Shown: in pieces, positions 15,655-28,250 of the stretch
Position numbering within the stretch: position 1 is the stretch's first letter
Layout of the letters: every line of letters starts with the position of its first letter
Origin: Morchella semilibera
Taxonomy: Eukaryota; Ascomycota; Pezizomycetes; Pezizales; Morchellaceae
DNA length: 64,000 nucleotides
NCBI GenBank assembly: GCA_009192285.1
Contig: WBVU01000019.1
Location: 124,001-188,000 of the forward strand
Reading direction: 5' to 3'
Notes under the pieces: generated by a model
Seen by the model: only the letters and a program-made list of their open reading frames with translations
What the model was told of the DNA's origin: nothing
Database searches by the model: none
Position numbers and translations under genes: made by a program

Positions 15655-15803
15655 CAGTACCAGAAAGAGGGGTGGGATGACTAGCATTGCGGTAAGAATA
15701 CGGTATTTGTACAGTACTCTTCCTCTAATGCCGATTTAATTCGGTATTTGTCACTAAATTCCGTAGTCCTATGGTAGTGGTTTCACCCCATTTTTTCATA
15801 CTG
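15655..15803 (+). mobile_element. TIR element, family A copy 3 (MITE)
   Basis: 149 bp, flanked by TA at 15653-15654 and 15804-15805. It begins CAGTACCAGAAAGAGGGGTG and ends with the inverted partner, which runs into ATTTTTTCATACTG. Inner blocks match copy 2 closely, including GCCGATTTAATTCGGTATTT and ATTCCGTAGTCCTATGGTAG. Confidence 0.8.
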
Positions 15804-15820
15804 TAGATGATGTATGTATA

Positions 15821-15876
15821 CTTAGAAGTTCAGTAAAAGGGGGTAGTTTTTCACGACCTTTTACTGAACGCCTAAG
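15821..15876. repeat. Short TA-flanked foldback (hairpin)
   Basis: 56-bp unit, starting 17 bp after family A copy 3. The left arm CTTAGAAGTTCAGTAAAAGG pairs with a right arm CCTTTTACTGAACGCCTAAG, giving an almost complete 20-bp stem with a 16-base loop. TA lies on both sides (15819-15820, 15877-15878). It could be a miniature element of its own or a transcript-level hairpin or terminator. Confidence 0.7.
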
Positions 15877-16139
15877 TACATTTATGTATTAAGTACATGT
15901 ATCGACTCCATGCACTCCATCCTCCAGATAGTTAATTTTGGTATGAGTGAAAATGGATGTTTCCTGCCCCCAAGAATTGCCCGTTCTTTATTGATATATT
16001 ACGACCTGTTAATAAGAGTATCTAGGAAGGCCATATTATACTTCAATTGTATTGTGATGGTCATGGTGTGCCACTCTCATTAAACTGAAAGCCTTGTCAA
16101 GTGCATAAAAATTATTGAAAATGAGTGCATATAGTCTAA

Positions 16140-16799
16140 CTACAGATCATCTCCGTCAGAGCCAACCTTCCACACCTTCATCGCCTCAAAACAGACCTCC
16201 AAGGTCGGTGACTCCTCATCCTTCGTGGGCTTCGCTACATACACTCCCACCCTAATCTCGGGCCCCGCGCTGACCAGCTTATCTTCGAAGACCCATGTTA
16301 CCTCTCTCGCTGTGCTCCTCTCTCCGCTCTTGCTCACCACATTCATTACCAAACTCGGCCCTTCCCTCACCATCTCTAATGTTATCGTATCATTTTTGAC
16401 CCCTTCGTCTCCCCCGGCAAGTGACCAATCTGCCCACGATGCCTTATCGGCAGCAACCACTGAGATTCTCGGCACTCTACCTACAACCTCTACCCCCGCC
16501 TTGACCCACCGCTCAGGATGTCCGTCTTCACGTGGTGGGAATAGGAATACAAGCCCCGCTTGGTCGTAGAGTGTGTGGAAGACGTCTGTACGGAAAGTGG
16601 CTATAGCACGAGCGAAATCAGAGAGCGGCATAGCCGTCGTGATGCTATTAATCTCATGGGCGATATGCCCAGGTTTGCGCCAGAGATCCGTTACGGCTGT
16701 AGCAGAGAGGGTAAATGGGATGCTCTGTGTCCATACCGGTGTCTGGGAGACACCAGTATGCAAAGTGAACTCGCTGACGGGGACCGGCGGGGTCATCAT
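16140..16799 (-). CDS. DUF1349 family protein, paralogue 2
   Basis: Single-exon gene of 219 aa. The same blocks as paralogue 1 appear in the same order: TDLWRKPG, FRTDVFHTLYDQAGLVFLFP, RWVKAGVEVVG, a DWSLAGG segment, REVTWVFED and IRVGVYVAKP. Unlike paralogue 1 it lacks an intron and has an N-terminal extension that begins MMTPPVPVSEF. Start chosen at the upstream of two adjacent ATG codons. The long plus-strand open frames over the same stretch are shadows. Convergent arrangement with 13859-14559 suggests an old inverted duplication within the family. Function is inferred only at family level (Ree1-like or DUF1349). Confidence 0.88.
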   Translation of the reverse strand: MMTPPVPVSEFTLHTGVSQTPVWTQSIPFTLSATAVTDLWRKPGHIAHEINSITTAMPLSDFARAIATFRTDVFHTLYDQAGLVFLFPPREDGHPERWVKAGVEVVGRVPRISVVAADKASWADWSLAGGDEGVKNDTITLEMVREGPSLVMNVVSKSGERSTAREVTWVFEDKLVSAGPEIRVGVYVAKPTKDEESPTLEVCFEAMKVWKVGSDGDDL

Positions 16800-18418
16800 G
16801 GGAAATATTTTTTTTTGATATTGGTAACTATAATATCAGCAATATTCAGGAATCGTCGGAGAACTTGGGAGGGAGGAAGAGGATGTATTTATATACGGGT
16901 CCCCTCCCAAAACCTTCCAGCTCTGCTCCACACATTTCTAGTGGTGCAGTCGGTCAGCTCCCCCTCATTTTGCACAACCCCGGAAGTTTTTACGTTTCTA
17001 ATGCAGGGACCGGGAGTTAGAGTGTTACAAAATTTACAACTTTAGCCTTCATTTACCCAATGTAGTTGGTAGTGAGAGAAGATTGTTTCCTAAAGGGTCG
17101 CTTGAGGCTTAAATAAGCTTATCGGTGCCTCGCAACATCTACAGGATAACGGCATATCGGGCGGAAGTTGGGGTGTGTGTAGTAGCTATCGACTCCTACG
17201 TTTCTGCGAAGGATGATTTCCAAGATACAAAGTCCAATCAGGGCAAATAACAATAACTGTTCTTTATGTCTTTATGAGGATACAATACTAGGAAACGAAT
17301 TCTGCCAAATGAACCTACCGAACTGGGGACCTATTGCCTTGAATACCATCTTGCAGAATAAAATTATGCAGAAACTACATATGAAGCTAGATGAAAACAT
17401 GGGTGACTATCATACTTACACAGAGTTTTTGCGTTCATTATATTACCGAGGAGAGAAAAAGCCTTCGGCAAACCTAAGCAAGATTTTGCTACTGCTACTT
17501 ATATTCGAATATATTTCTGGGTTCAGGTCCGGATGTGAGGCGTTCACTTTATACACTTTATATTATAATACCATGGACCACGGGAGGAGCTGAAACGGAA
17601 ACAAAAGGGGTGAAAATTCTGACCGGCTTCAGTTAGAAAGAGGGATTATTATTGGCTCTTACCTCGTTGTAGTATTTTGAACCGGCTCTATATTCGTGCA
17701 ATTGTCAACAACACACGGAAAGACTTGGATTCAAGTACTACGATTTTTAATTGTTGCATGACGGCTCGAAACAGCCTACAGTCAGGGGGATATATATGTG
17801 TCTCTTTTCATTATTACACAATTGAGCACGTTCTCATGAAGTAATTATATCAGCTTATGAGATACGCACTTATATCCCCTCTACATACATATCCATCTTA
17901 AGTTCCCACCAGACACTATATAATACGGGCTGAGACTAGTAGACCGCATTGCATTATAATAGATTTCAATTAATTGCAGAGGACATAGATTCCGTACCGT
18001 GGTTTTTGCTAAAAGAATGGCTTGGGTACAACGGGTTGGGTTCCTAGCTTAACAGCATGATACAACTTTGGGTAGTTTTGGCCCTGGTAGTCAGACATAG
18101 AGTAAGTTTAGTGACTGCTTGTTTACTCTTGGGGTACCGCTACAATCCTTTCATGTCACAAGTGTTCCGGTCTTTTATTATGTAATAACGATCTTTCGAT
18201 GATAATCATGTCCTAGGTTATAAGCAACCTTCATGGTATAAAGGCCCTTTGCCCTTCAATTAAAGCCGGTCGGTTACTTTTTCATAACTACATGTACTTT
18301 ATTTCACGGCAGGTAAGTAATTTCAATAATAAAGAACTAGTGATTATTTGACGTATATACATGTACATCTAAGTTATTGGGTTTGTGTGGGTGACTCGGG
18401 AAAACCTTACTTGTGCAC

Positions 18419-18646
18419 TTACTGTACACGCTTACCAGCATATGGAAGATCAAGCTCATAGGCATAGGGACTAATGACTGATTTGACCTTAAATCGTCCG
18501 AGACGTTTCCAGTCTAGCTTTCGGGACGGCCTGTTGGTCTGGGTGTTCCTAGCATTCAGCCACACCTCATCGCCTACCTTGTAGACTGGGGCGGGGACTC
18601 GGCGGGTATTAGCATTGGATTCCTGTCGATCCTGAGCGTAGCGCAT
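18419..18646 (-). pseudogene. Ty3/gypsy retrotransposon fragment (integrase C-terminal region)
   Basis: About 70 codons match the region between integrase and the end of a gypsy Pol polyprotein: an AQDRQESNAN segment, then YKVGDEVWLNARN, KLDWKRLGRFKV and SPYAYELDLP. In intact elements this block follows the integrase core and precedes a chromodomain-type tail. Here the frame begins just after an in-frame stop, and the expected HPVFHVSLL continuation is missing, so both sides are truncated. No LTRs, reverse transcriptase or protease were found nearby. It is a relic, not an active element. Confidence 0.85.
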
Positions 18647-21470
18647 TTAATTAGGCTTGCATGGATTTGCAAGGATAATTTGTATGGAGTGGCGCCGTTC
18701 TCTCATACAAATAATCCCTGGTTCCGTACTTGCATTTTCTGGTTCTTTTACTGGTAAGCGTGTAGAGTTACTTAACCCTCTATTAATATTTTCACCAGAT
18801 AATGCACATGTAGTTGGGGTTGGTCGGCGGCCTCCTAATTTTGACACCACTGCACGAGTACAGACAGGTTTGAGAAGTTTCAACGCTACGGCCATATATT
18901 TGTTTGAGGTCTTTGCTAATTCTGGCACATATTTAGCAAATATCCCAGGGGTTCAATATCTATCGTTTTGAGATCCCCGTTTCATGTTGCACCCTGCGGG
19001 GCTTTTTGGTATATGTACCTACAACGGTTGTATACTAGGGGGTAAGTCTGTAAATAGCAAAGTCTATGTTTCAACGACCACGGTCGTTAATTTCGTAACA
19101 TTGGATATATCTAATATTCACCCTATACAATCTATCATAATTATGAGTACATGTATATACGAAGTACATTAATTCAACCGTTCTAAGTGCTATTCAGGTT
19201 CATAGATGTGTTCTCTACGCGCGCGCTCATACAGGCAGAGGAGGACTGGAGAATTGCTTGGAGAGGATCTGTCGTGTGACAAGATCCTGATCCTATGTCT
19301 ATTAAGTTAATTTGATAGTCGGGTTTTAAAGGGTCTTCTTCCAGGCCTTAAGTCTTGATTTTCCAACAGTCCTGAATCTTGAAATAGACTGCGCCAATGT
19401 TAGTGGGCTCCACAAGATAACGGGTGCACGGGGTTCAAGACACAAAAAAAAGGATAGTGTTAGTTAATACCTGGTTGCTTATTTAGGTGTCTGCCAGATG
19501 CGAATTCCCATTAGCTCTACTCTCCTAAACCTGCCCTTGGACATCTGTATCTAAGACCTTAGATTAGCCCCTACGATCCACTAGCCTTTTATAATCTTTT
19601 TCTTTTCCCCCACACGAAACTTCCCCAGGGCGGGCCGAAAAAAAAAGCATATATCACCTTAGTACTTTCGGCACGGCCCGCTGTGTAGATGAGGTCCCGG
19701 CGCCGGAGGATCCCTTTGATGTCGTTTTATGATCAGCACTTAGTAGGTTCCTATGTCAGATTGTAGATGCTAACCTGGAGATGGTATTCACCCATTCCCA
19801 ATTCACCTAGGCTACCGACCGACCCCGTTAGAAAGAAGAAATTGTTTTTGCTATAATTGGAAGCCTCAGTTGACTACGAAACTGCGATGTCAATCACCAC
19901 CCTCACGGCTAGAGGTGCATAACGATGTTTGGGTTAAAGGTACTCAACTTATAAAGCTGGCGGAGATAACCTGCCATCATCTACAGAAATGGGGGGGGGG
20001 GGGGAAGCGAGACATGTATGACATGGTGATTCATTTTGCAATTGCCTGCACGGGTGGCCATCCTTTTTGCTGGCCGCACTCAGGGGAGGCCACATAGCGG
20101 CCCGAGCGCCTGGTATAAACCCTCAGAATTACCTACGTACTCCACAAATCTGAGAACTCAGGCACTAAGACACTAAATTACAGTTCCCAGGTATCAAAAC
20201 TGAGCCTTGAGGGGGAAGAAGACCCGATGCAAGTACCGCCCAAAGCAAAATATAGCGGGATGAAAAGGCTGAAAAAGCTGATGAATTATGGTAAAGCTGA
20301 TACCCTCATTCCCACCAAGCGAATTCACCACCTACCCAGTGTGGGGTCCTTTCACACGCAAAAGATGGTCGCTAAATTATAAAGATTTCCCCCCACGTCT
20401 GGATTTGGTATCCTTTACGCATCTCTCCATGTGTTTATTGGGCGTGTGCACAATAAGTTTAAGGATGTACATCTTTACCAATATTTTTAAGGAGAACAAA
20501 CACAAAGAAAAAAAACGCCCTGGTTTTCTCCACTCTTGTGTGTGCCTTGCACGGAAATTTCCACGTTCCTAGAAGACTGCTCGCTGTATGGTATGCCTTG
20601 CCAGTATATCACTAGATCCTTAAAAATGGCGGGAGAGAAATTACATCAACCATCCCCCGAATGGCCTTTGGATCGCTGCGTCCTATCATATATTGGTGTC
20701 TAGATCGCTTTGGAAGGCCCTAGATACACATCTAGTATTTTACCTGAGCATTGGGGCTTCGATGGCCCGGTGGTCGGTATATATGTTTCAGCTGATTGGC
20801 CATAGGAGATACATGTAGGTATGACCTTCGCCTGAGGTTTTTATGCAACTCGACAAAGCGGGTATAGCGGGGTATATCACCAACAGACGCGATAGACGCC
20901 ACTCGTTTCACAGATGCTGTCATAAGCGCGAACGGGTCATCTACATGTATGCAGGTACATGTACTTTGACGTATTTACATGACCACGTGACCCTGTTTGA
21001 AACAAATATGTACGAGCAGATGTGTTCCAAGTTCTAGGACACCCCGAATCATATGGAGTGGGAAAATTCATTTTGGGGGGCGCCTGTAAGTTACATGTAC
21101 TTATGATTACTTTTCGACAGAAGAAATGTAAAAATTAAACTTGTCATGGAGTCTAAGACTTTGGTATATACCGTTACTACATGTATGCGGTAACCCGTGG
21201 CTGGGGGCTGCAGCGCAGGGGCTCCATCTCATCTGTAAGTATGTATTCACTGCTCACAATGTCCTACATGTACTTGTGGTGTGAAGAGCCCCCACGGGCA
21301 TACACCCGTCGTCTTCCTGCTGTTCGCCTCACCCTCCATTTCATATACTAGTGCATGTATGCACATAAACTTCACGATATGAAAAGTACGGTTCTAATCA
21401 TAATCATGATCAGGCGCTAGGCCTACAGGCTTAGACACCCTTTATCAACTGCTCTAAACCAATCCAGCCC

Positions 21471-21478
21471 TATATAAA
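21471..21478 (+). promoter_or_regulatory. Possible TATA box
   Basis: TATATAAA lies 64 bp upstream of an ATG at 21542 in a C/A-rich leader typical of fungal promoters. The ATG frame is open for only 17 codons before a stop unless spliced. Confidence 0.35.
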
Positions 21479-21801
21479 CTACATGTCCCCCTACTAGTAT
21501 CGATATCCCCACCCATCCAACTTGAACTACAACAACCAGCCATGACAACCACCACATCTTCCTCAAAAGCTCGGGGCGATGAGCCTGAAAGGTGACTGCT
21601 CTCTACTTACCTTCATGAGATCCTCTCCTGTCTATTTCCCGATGGTAATGAAGATTTAGTATAGCTAACATGATTAGTGCACGCAAATCTCAACGAACTG
21701 ATTCCCGTCAGGTAGTAAAAATACTCATTCTGGCTGGTGGTTGGAGTAAGGAGGTTAGTTTACGCCACATCCTATTATCAATCGAGACTAACAGCATGTA
21801 A

Positions 21802-22113
21802 AAGATTCCGGCAAACGAGGGATACAACCAAATCGATTCATCTAAGCCCTTGAACCTCCCCCAAGAAGAGCCTTCGGAGCCTTCATACTCCAAAGACTAC
21901 ACACTCTCCCGAGCACTTCAGAATGCACAATTACTGGATGACATAGATGCTTTACTTAGCCCGGGGCAGGTCGAGGAGAAATTCCAGGCTAAATACTCTT
22001 GCACCGAGGTTAACCCTCTGGCAAGGTTCTTGCTGGAGGGACGTGAAGAACAGGCCTGCATTATTTCATTAAAGGAGGAGGTGGGTGGGTTGAACATATC
22101 ATGTCGAAAGTAG
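21802..22113 (+). CDS. Hypothetical coding-like fragment
   Basis: An open frame of about 103 codons with balanced, protein-like composition (acidic, with QNAQLLDDIDALLSPGQVEEK and NPLARFLLEGREEQ segments, a likely short amphipathic helix) and no low-complexity bias. A plausible first exon starts at 21542 (MTTTTSSSKARGDEPE) after a TATA-like box, but I found no GT-AG pair that joins the two in frame. It may be the last exon of a small unrecognised gene or a decayed remnant. No family is recognised. Confidence 0.3.
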   Translation, partial: KIPANEGYNQIDSSKPLNLPQEEPSEPSYSKDYTLSRALQNAQLLDDIDALLSPGQVEEKFQAKYSCTEVNPLARFLLEGREEQACIISLKEEVGGLNISCRK

Positions 22114-23528
22114 CCTTGAGAATCCTCAAGCCGCTGTAATTAAATCTTGATAATGATGGGATATGGCTTTCTTCTATGTTGGAAATACGAATTTTTTTTA
22201 TTATTATTCTTCTGGGAGCCTTGCCTACATTTTTAGCTCATAAAATATGCTACTAGTGTTAGCCATGTCCGTTAGACAGTTGATCCGGATATAAGCTCAA
22301 AGCACTGTATTTTATTTTGGGATAAAGTCTACTACATTGGCGCATTTATCTGAGTGACCTGTTATCTACAGGCCCCGCGGCGAGCCTGTCCAACCCGTGT
22401 GCACAAGCCAGACCCCCGGTCCAACCTACTACATAGTATTGAAAATTGACTAAAAAAATATAATAGACAACCTCTTAGATAGTATGAGATGACACCACGG
22501 GCGGGGTACTGTTATCTGAGCTTTACGCGACTCATATCCGGCTGTAAATGCACATTTTCCCATATCCTTCGTTAGAAACATCGGCGGCGAGAGTCTTAAC
22601 CACCTAATTTACTTATATTTTACATAGATTATAATTATTATACATATATGATGACTTTCTATACTTCCTTTTTGCTTACCCTACCCCCATCAATTGAAAC
22701 TATCAGGCACGTCTCTATATATCTAGATCCACTAAGACCTTTGTGAAATAATATATAATGTCCCATATATATATAACTAGCTATTGTGTCTTCAATGACC
22801 AGCTAGTGTCTCTCCGTAGGTGTGGGTGAGTTCGAATTCAAAAGAATATCGCGTAAGAATTACGCATCTGATCATTTCTGTGCGCATTGGGGGTACATGT
22901 AGTTGGAAATCCTGATTGTATTATCGAGTTACAAAAATAATTGCGCACCTAACGACAAACCCAGACTCCACGAATTAATTAGTATATTTCAACAACTCTA
23001 ATAGATATGGAAAAGATTGTTCTATTCCCACAATGTTAGCAAGCCATAGAATTGTTATTTTCATGTGTAATTTGAAAAAGCTTGGTGTAAGGTCCTGTGG
23101 TATGAAAATGAAACCTTTGGTTGCTACGCTTATCGCAACAGTGTCGGTAGCGATTTATCAAAACTAGTCCCGGGGCTGAAGGTGGTCGAAGAAAGGAGGG
23201 ATTCATACTAGCTTTTTCCTGATAAGGTTTAGTGTATATACGGCGCTAATCTGATAGGGTAGTCTTAGTTAGTCGTCAATGATTATTCAGTTGATATTTT
23301 GCTTCCACTTATGAGTACCGAGATGCCCACATTAAAGCTGTCTCGGGAAAATTACGAATAGCTGCTCATAAAGCGTGTTATTCCACTATGTTCTCTTTAG
23401 TAGAGGCAAGTATCAAAGAATTCTACACTAATCCAAGCGGAGCGTTAGCTGTGTGTGTGGGTGCGGTTAGCTGCTAGATACTGGTATATGTGTACCAATA
23501 ACTTTATTCTAAGAAGTGGAATCACTAA

Positions 23529-23627
23529 GGGCCCGTTTGGTAACGGGCCAAAACGGAGTTTTCACCCTTGTTTCAATGATCTTTTTGTTAGGCCTTGATC
23601 CATTTTGTCTGGTTGCCAAACGGGCCC
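23529..23627. mobile_element. TIR element with GGGCCCGTTTGG ends, copy 1
   Basis: 99 bp, bounded by inverted copies of GGGCCCGTTTGGTAAC (right arm GGTTGCCAAACGGGCCC). Flanks read CTAA on the left and TAAG on the right, so the target duplication is TAA or TA. An internal AAACGGAGTTTTCA block is shared with the larger copy at 35963-36240. The terminal sequence and TAA duplication resemble PIF/Harbinger-type (Tourist-like) MITEs. Confidence 0.75.
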
Positions 23628-26600
23628 TAAGTGTTTTCATTGGTTGGATTGATCTACATACTTAGCTATACTTGCCAAATTTTTATGGCTGTAGCAACCA
23701 AAGTCCTATTGATAAAAACTTGACTAGCTAGGAGAGCCAAACGGGCAAGGGAATACTGTCGAGGGAAGAAGGGAGCCGGAGTCAATATTAAGCGAGTGCT
23801 ATATGGTATAGCTAGGCTTATAAATAATGTTATCAACCACGATCGATCGGGACAGCACAATATCGTAAATTAAGGGACAAACATTTCAATAGATACCCTA
23901 GAAGTTCCCTATAATCCCAACCCCTAGCTACAAAATGATGGTTTAGGTATATTGTCTACGAAAAGGATTTCCTTTACATTTTGGGCTAGTTACATATATC
24001 AATAATGGGACCTTTATTTTGCTAAACCTCTAGCTCTGCTTCCTAAAGGCTCCACATAAACGAATTATAATAGCAATCACTGTGCTTACTCGACGACTAC
24101 ATACATTTAGTAATTTTCTAGGGCATACCACGCAACACATGACATTCACGATCACTCACTACTACATTTCATAGTTGGAGACGAAGGCTGGATTACAATT
24201 GTACAATTATAAACCGTCAAGTTCACACAAGATTTCCAGTTCGTATCTTAATGGGGTCCAAGTGCAGATAAGCTGATAGTGCGGGCAACGAAACAAAAGC
24301 GACTTAGTTGAATTTCAAAGCCACCCTAGCCTCCGGCTGGCTTCAACAAGAGAGGCCAGCAGTACACTAGTAACATTTTTCAATTGAGACAGTGACGTTT
24401 TGAGGCCACGGAAGACCCACTTTCGCTAACTTTACTACTGTGGAGATATTCACTGATCATGAGAGATGATCTTGGGTCGACTATTATAGGGGGATCAGCC
24501 AATTTCCCATGTATTATTAGCTTCAAGGAAGCCTTATCGATCCCGCTTTATGAGCTATATTGTCTAAATCCATAAGCTATTATGATAAAGACTTAGAGGA
24601 AGTGTTACCAGTCCTTAATCTTGCTCTCCTCAACGCGCGCGAAAATGAGCTTAATTACATATATTGTGCGGCACTCGAGGAATTAGTGCATTACCATTAA
24701 GTCGCATAAGTTACATCCCGGTTCTTGCACGTGGATCAAGCGCGATATGCTGTAGCACATGTGCAGACCGCGATCGAGAACGATCTGAAGCTGCAGTATT
24801 GCGCCACTACACTAAGTAACGAAAATGATAGCTGTCGACTCGTTCTGTAATATCTTGAGTACAGACGGCAAGATCATGCATTGTGCATAAAGAGATACAT
24901 GCCGCATGCATACATGTATGTATTAGCTGGTCCCTGAACGACTCTATAGGTAGCTTAGCCAACCGACCGTATATCACCCGGAAGAGCGACATGCAATATT
25001 AGTGGTTCGTGGACTCTCTAAATGTCATAGGGCCTTCAACTAAACCCGCGTACCTGAGATTAAGATCCGGGGTACCTAGCTGGGCGGTTTGAAACTCGCC
25101 GGCGTTCCTTCGAAGAACTTCAGGTGATATGATAAGGCTTCTGATATGATCTATATCTATTCTTTGCAATTTGGGCATATACGTATAGGTATATATATAT
25201 ATATTTTTTAGATATTATCATACACCTCCGAATATATTGACGTTTGCCAATTGCAATCTCTGCTTATAGAGTGCCTCACCTATGTGACCTTTTGGTATGC
25301 ACGGCATTGTAAATTCCGAATGAACTGATATGTAATGCAATTGAGGTGGGTACTTGATCTGTAGCTACATTTATATCCTATCATGTTTGTTTTCGTAAAA
25401 TACTATGTATATCTTAGCTTTTCAAATCGTAGTCATGATCATCGATCTCATAATGTCTAGATCAAGTAGACGCGCGCATTTAATATATTTTACTTGCTCC
25501 GGCGGGCAGTGCATACTTGCTATGTCTTCGACAAGACTAGTATTCGCTGCCACTCAGTGGAAGGATATATGTTGAAAATCAAAACCACTTATAATTACTG
25601 CTAAGTACCAGGAAGCGGTATATACTGGAAATATGATATGGCAATACAATTGATCCATGGGCCCACTATAATCAGTGCCCTAAAGAACTAGCGCAATAAA
25701 ATACGTCAAACTTATTGAATTCATGTGTTTTTTTCATGTGATAACAGTCATTTAGGAATTGTTGGGTCCACTTGTCAAAATATTAATGCTGTACGCTTCA
25801 GCAAATACTTTTGTGGGTGGGGGCTATCGAACTGTATTCGATCGATTTGATATTATTGATCGATAAACTACAAAACAATTGAGACATTTATACATATACA
25901 TATACCAGTACCTGCCGGACAGCAGACAATGCATAGTGATGCATATATAGGCAAGGCATTGTATACTATCTCCCTAGAACGGCATTTTTTTCTCTCGGCA
26001 TTGACTACCATCATAGGTCGAGTCTGAGTCCCCTCAAAAATCAACCACATAGAAGCACAGGCGCACACATGTGCATATATACCACAAACGCGGTACCAGT
26101 TAGTCAACATACAAAAGAATGGCAGTAAAACAAGCACATTATCGGCACTCACACCGTCCAGGCTGTGTGCCTGTACACCGTCAAATTGCAAACCAATTGG
26201 GCTCTGTGCACTGATGAGGCAAGCTACTATAGTTCAGCCCACTTTAATTGAGACGCCAGAGATTTTAATGTGAACGTACCTGTAGTTAACTCACAGAGTT
26301 ATAATAGGAAATCTGCCATAGCAGATTTGCACCAGAAATTTGAAAACTATATTTGCCAATTGCCCAGAGCAATCCCCATCAAAATTAGGTGCCTCGTGAT
26401 TATAGCTAGGACTGATCTAGTTAATTGTAAAAATCTGTTTGAGATATATATCTGTATGGTAGCTATAGCTATAGGTACGGCTTTGAGGTGGGGACTATGA
26501 GCTTAGCCTCCAGGCATTACTCCATATTACATACACGATGTTTTAAAGGATATGGTATCCATCAATTAAAAGCCACACATTCCAATACGCCAATTGACAT

Positions 26601-28222
26601 ATCATGGTGAAAACACCCCCCACCCCCCTTCCCAAAATCCACAGATAGGTTTATAGATTTTACTTCCCTCGCTATGGTATAGAATGTATACGTATGCATG
26701 TATGCTTCCCCCCCTGGCTGTGTGCATTGAGGCATGGATAGGTGAATTCAATTGATCAATGCATGGAAAGCTGTCGTGATCAGTTGTATGCATGCTTTTT
26801 CAATACCGCATACGTCTATCCTCTCTTTGCAATACTATATGTCAATGCCACCAGGAAAAAAAGAAAGAATTTTTTTATTCAGTCAGGCTATAGCGCTACC
26901 TACTCGTGAATTAATGAGCCTTGTATTCGGAGTTTCTGACGGTACGCGCATATTCATAGACAGATACGTTGTTCCAATAATTGAACTTGAGATTCCACCA
27001 AATATCTGGCAAATCCAGCTAGCCAGCCTCGCGGTACGTACATGGTTTTCCGACTCAATTTTCGCAATCGAACGCACTCGACAGCTATTAAAGAACCCCT
27101 CCTCCCAGGGGGTGGTGGTTATAAGTAAAAACCAAACTTTAAGTATCCCCCCAAAACGACGACTCTGGCCCGGCTACATACCTTATAAAACAACTCCCCG
27201 ATGTCTTATATCAATAAAGCTACTACCCCTAGCACACCTGCTGCATGTGATGAGTGCGGAGGGTAAGCCAAACTAATTCTAGACGATTCTTGTTACATTT
27301 TGTATCTGACCGTTGAGTATTATGAAGGTTTAGATGTACAGGCTGTATATTCTATAGCTATAGGAGCGCTATTGCGGTTGTGAACGAGAGCAGTGCCATA
27401 AGTGCTAGCGGATCTTTGACAGAAAACAACCGTGGTGAAAGAGGAGATGTATGTTATAAGTTTTTCACTCCCCTTTGTAATGGTTGGATTGATATCCCTC
27501 CCTTTGTTGTTGCGATGATACTAATATTACAGTCAATTAAGACTGCCACAACCAGTAGCGACGTCCCCCATCGGGCCTACCCCCAGAACCGGGGGTGCGG
27601 TTGTTATTCGCACCCATCTGCAAGTCCCACCACTTTCCAGTGCCGTACTTGTTCCGTAGTCCTTCGACGATACTCTCAGCTCTCTGTGCTTCTTGAAGAC
27701 GTTGATCGACTACTTGGAGGCGATTCGACCGGCAATACCCCATCTTCATCGCCCAAGCCCGCAACAAATTATAAGCACCCCATGCCTATGGAAAGGTTTA
27801 TGCTTGAGTCGGACGATGGGCCATCTTTCCTGTTCACCACTCCGAACTAATCGATCAGTGATCTGGCCACATGTGCTGAAAAGCAAGGCTTTTTTGGATG
27901 ACTTATGGTTTTTAATGACGACGTCTTCATCGGACTCAGTTTAATTTCTTCCTTTTCTTTCTTTCTTTCTTTCTTCTCTTTTTCCCTTCTCCCAATTAGA
28001 AGGATTCATCAAGGTCAAAAGATCATCTCTTTTGTTAGATATCGTTGGTTTTCATGGACGATTTGTCGGAGATCCCATACTGGTATGTTGGTTGTTCGGG
28101 GCCGAGAACAAGCCTCCTGTGTTTCTTTTTTCTTTTTCCCTTCTTTTCAAAATGGGCTGACCAGCCAGCTGGGCTGTGCTGGTTTCGAAATAAAATCAAA
28201 TTCACGTTGCATTCATACATGA

Positions 28223-28250
28223 TACATACATACATACATACATACATACA
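28223..28250. repeat. TACA tetranucleotide microsatellite
   Basis: About seven TACA units. Confidence 0.85.

Larger units (their letters stand above)
14560..16139. other. Intergenic region between convergent DUF1349 genes
   Basis: The two 3' ends face each other across 1.6 kb. T-rich sequence at 14,640-14,960 probably carries the 3' UTR and terminator of paralogue 1. A family A element (15655-15803) and a short hairpin (15821-15876) sit in the right half. Three TACATGTA sites lie at 15190, 15408 and 15894. No gene is seen. Confidence 0.6.

Noticed and set aside
16225-17045. Plus-strand open frames of 114 and 161 codons
   Set aside because: They lie antisense to the second DUF1349 gene, whose minus-strand frame has clear family blocks.
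17213-17593. 126-codon open frame with a hydrophobic LLLLLIFEY segment
   Set aside because: Protein-like in places but no family recognised and no promoter or intron signals; could be decayed transposon sequence, not enough to call.
26752-27276. 174-codon open frame on the plus strand
   Set aside because: No recognisable motif or splice context; codon pattern looks random and the stretch contains simple A and T runs.
27380-27850. Overlapping open frames on both strands (plus 156 codons, minus 76 codons)
   Set aside because: Neither strand shows a known domain; the minus frame segment LRNKYGTGKWWDLQ looks coding-like but is too short and isolated.
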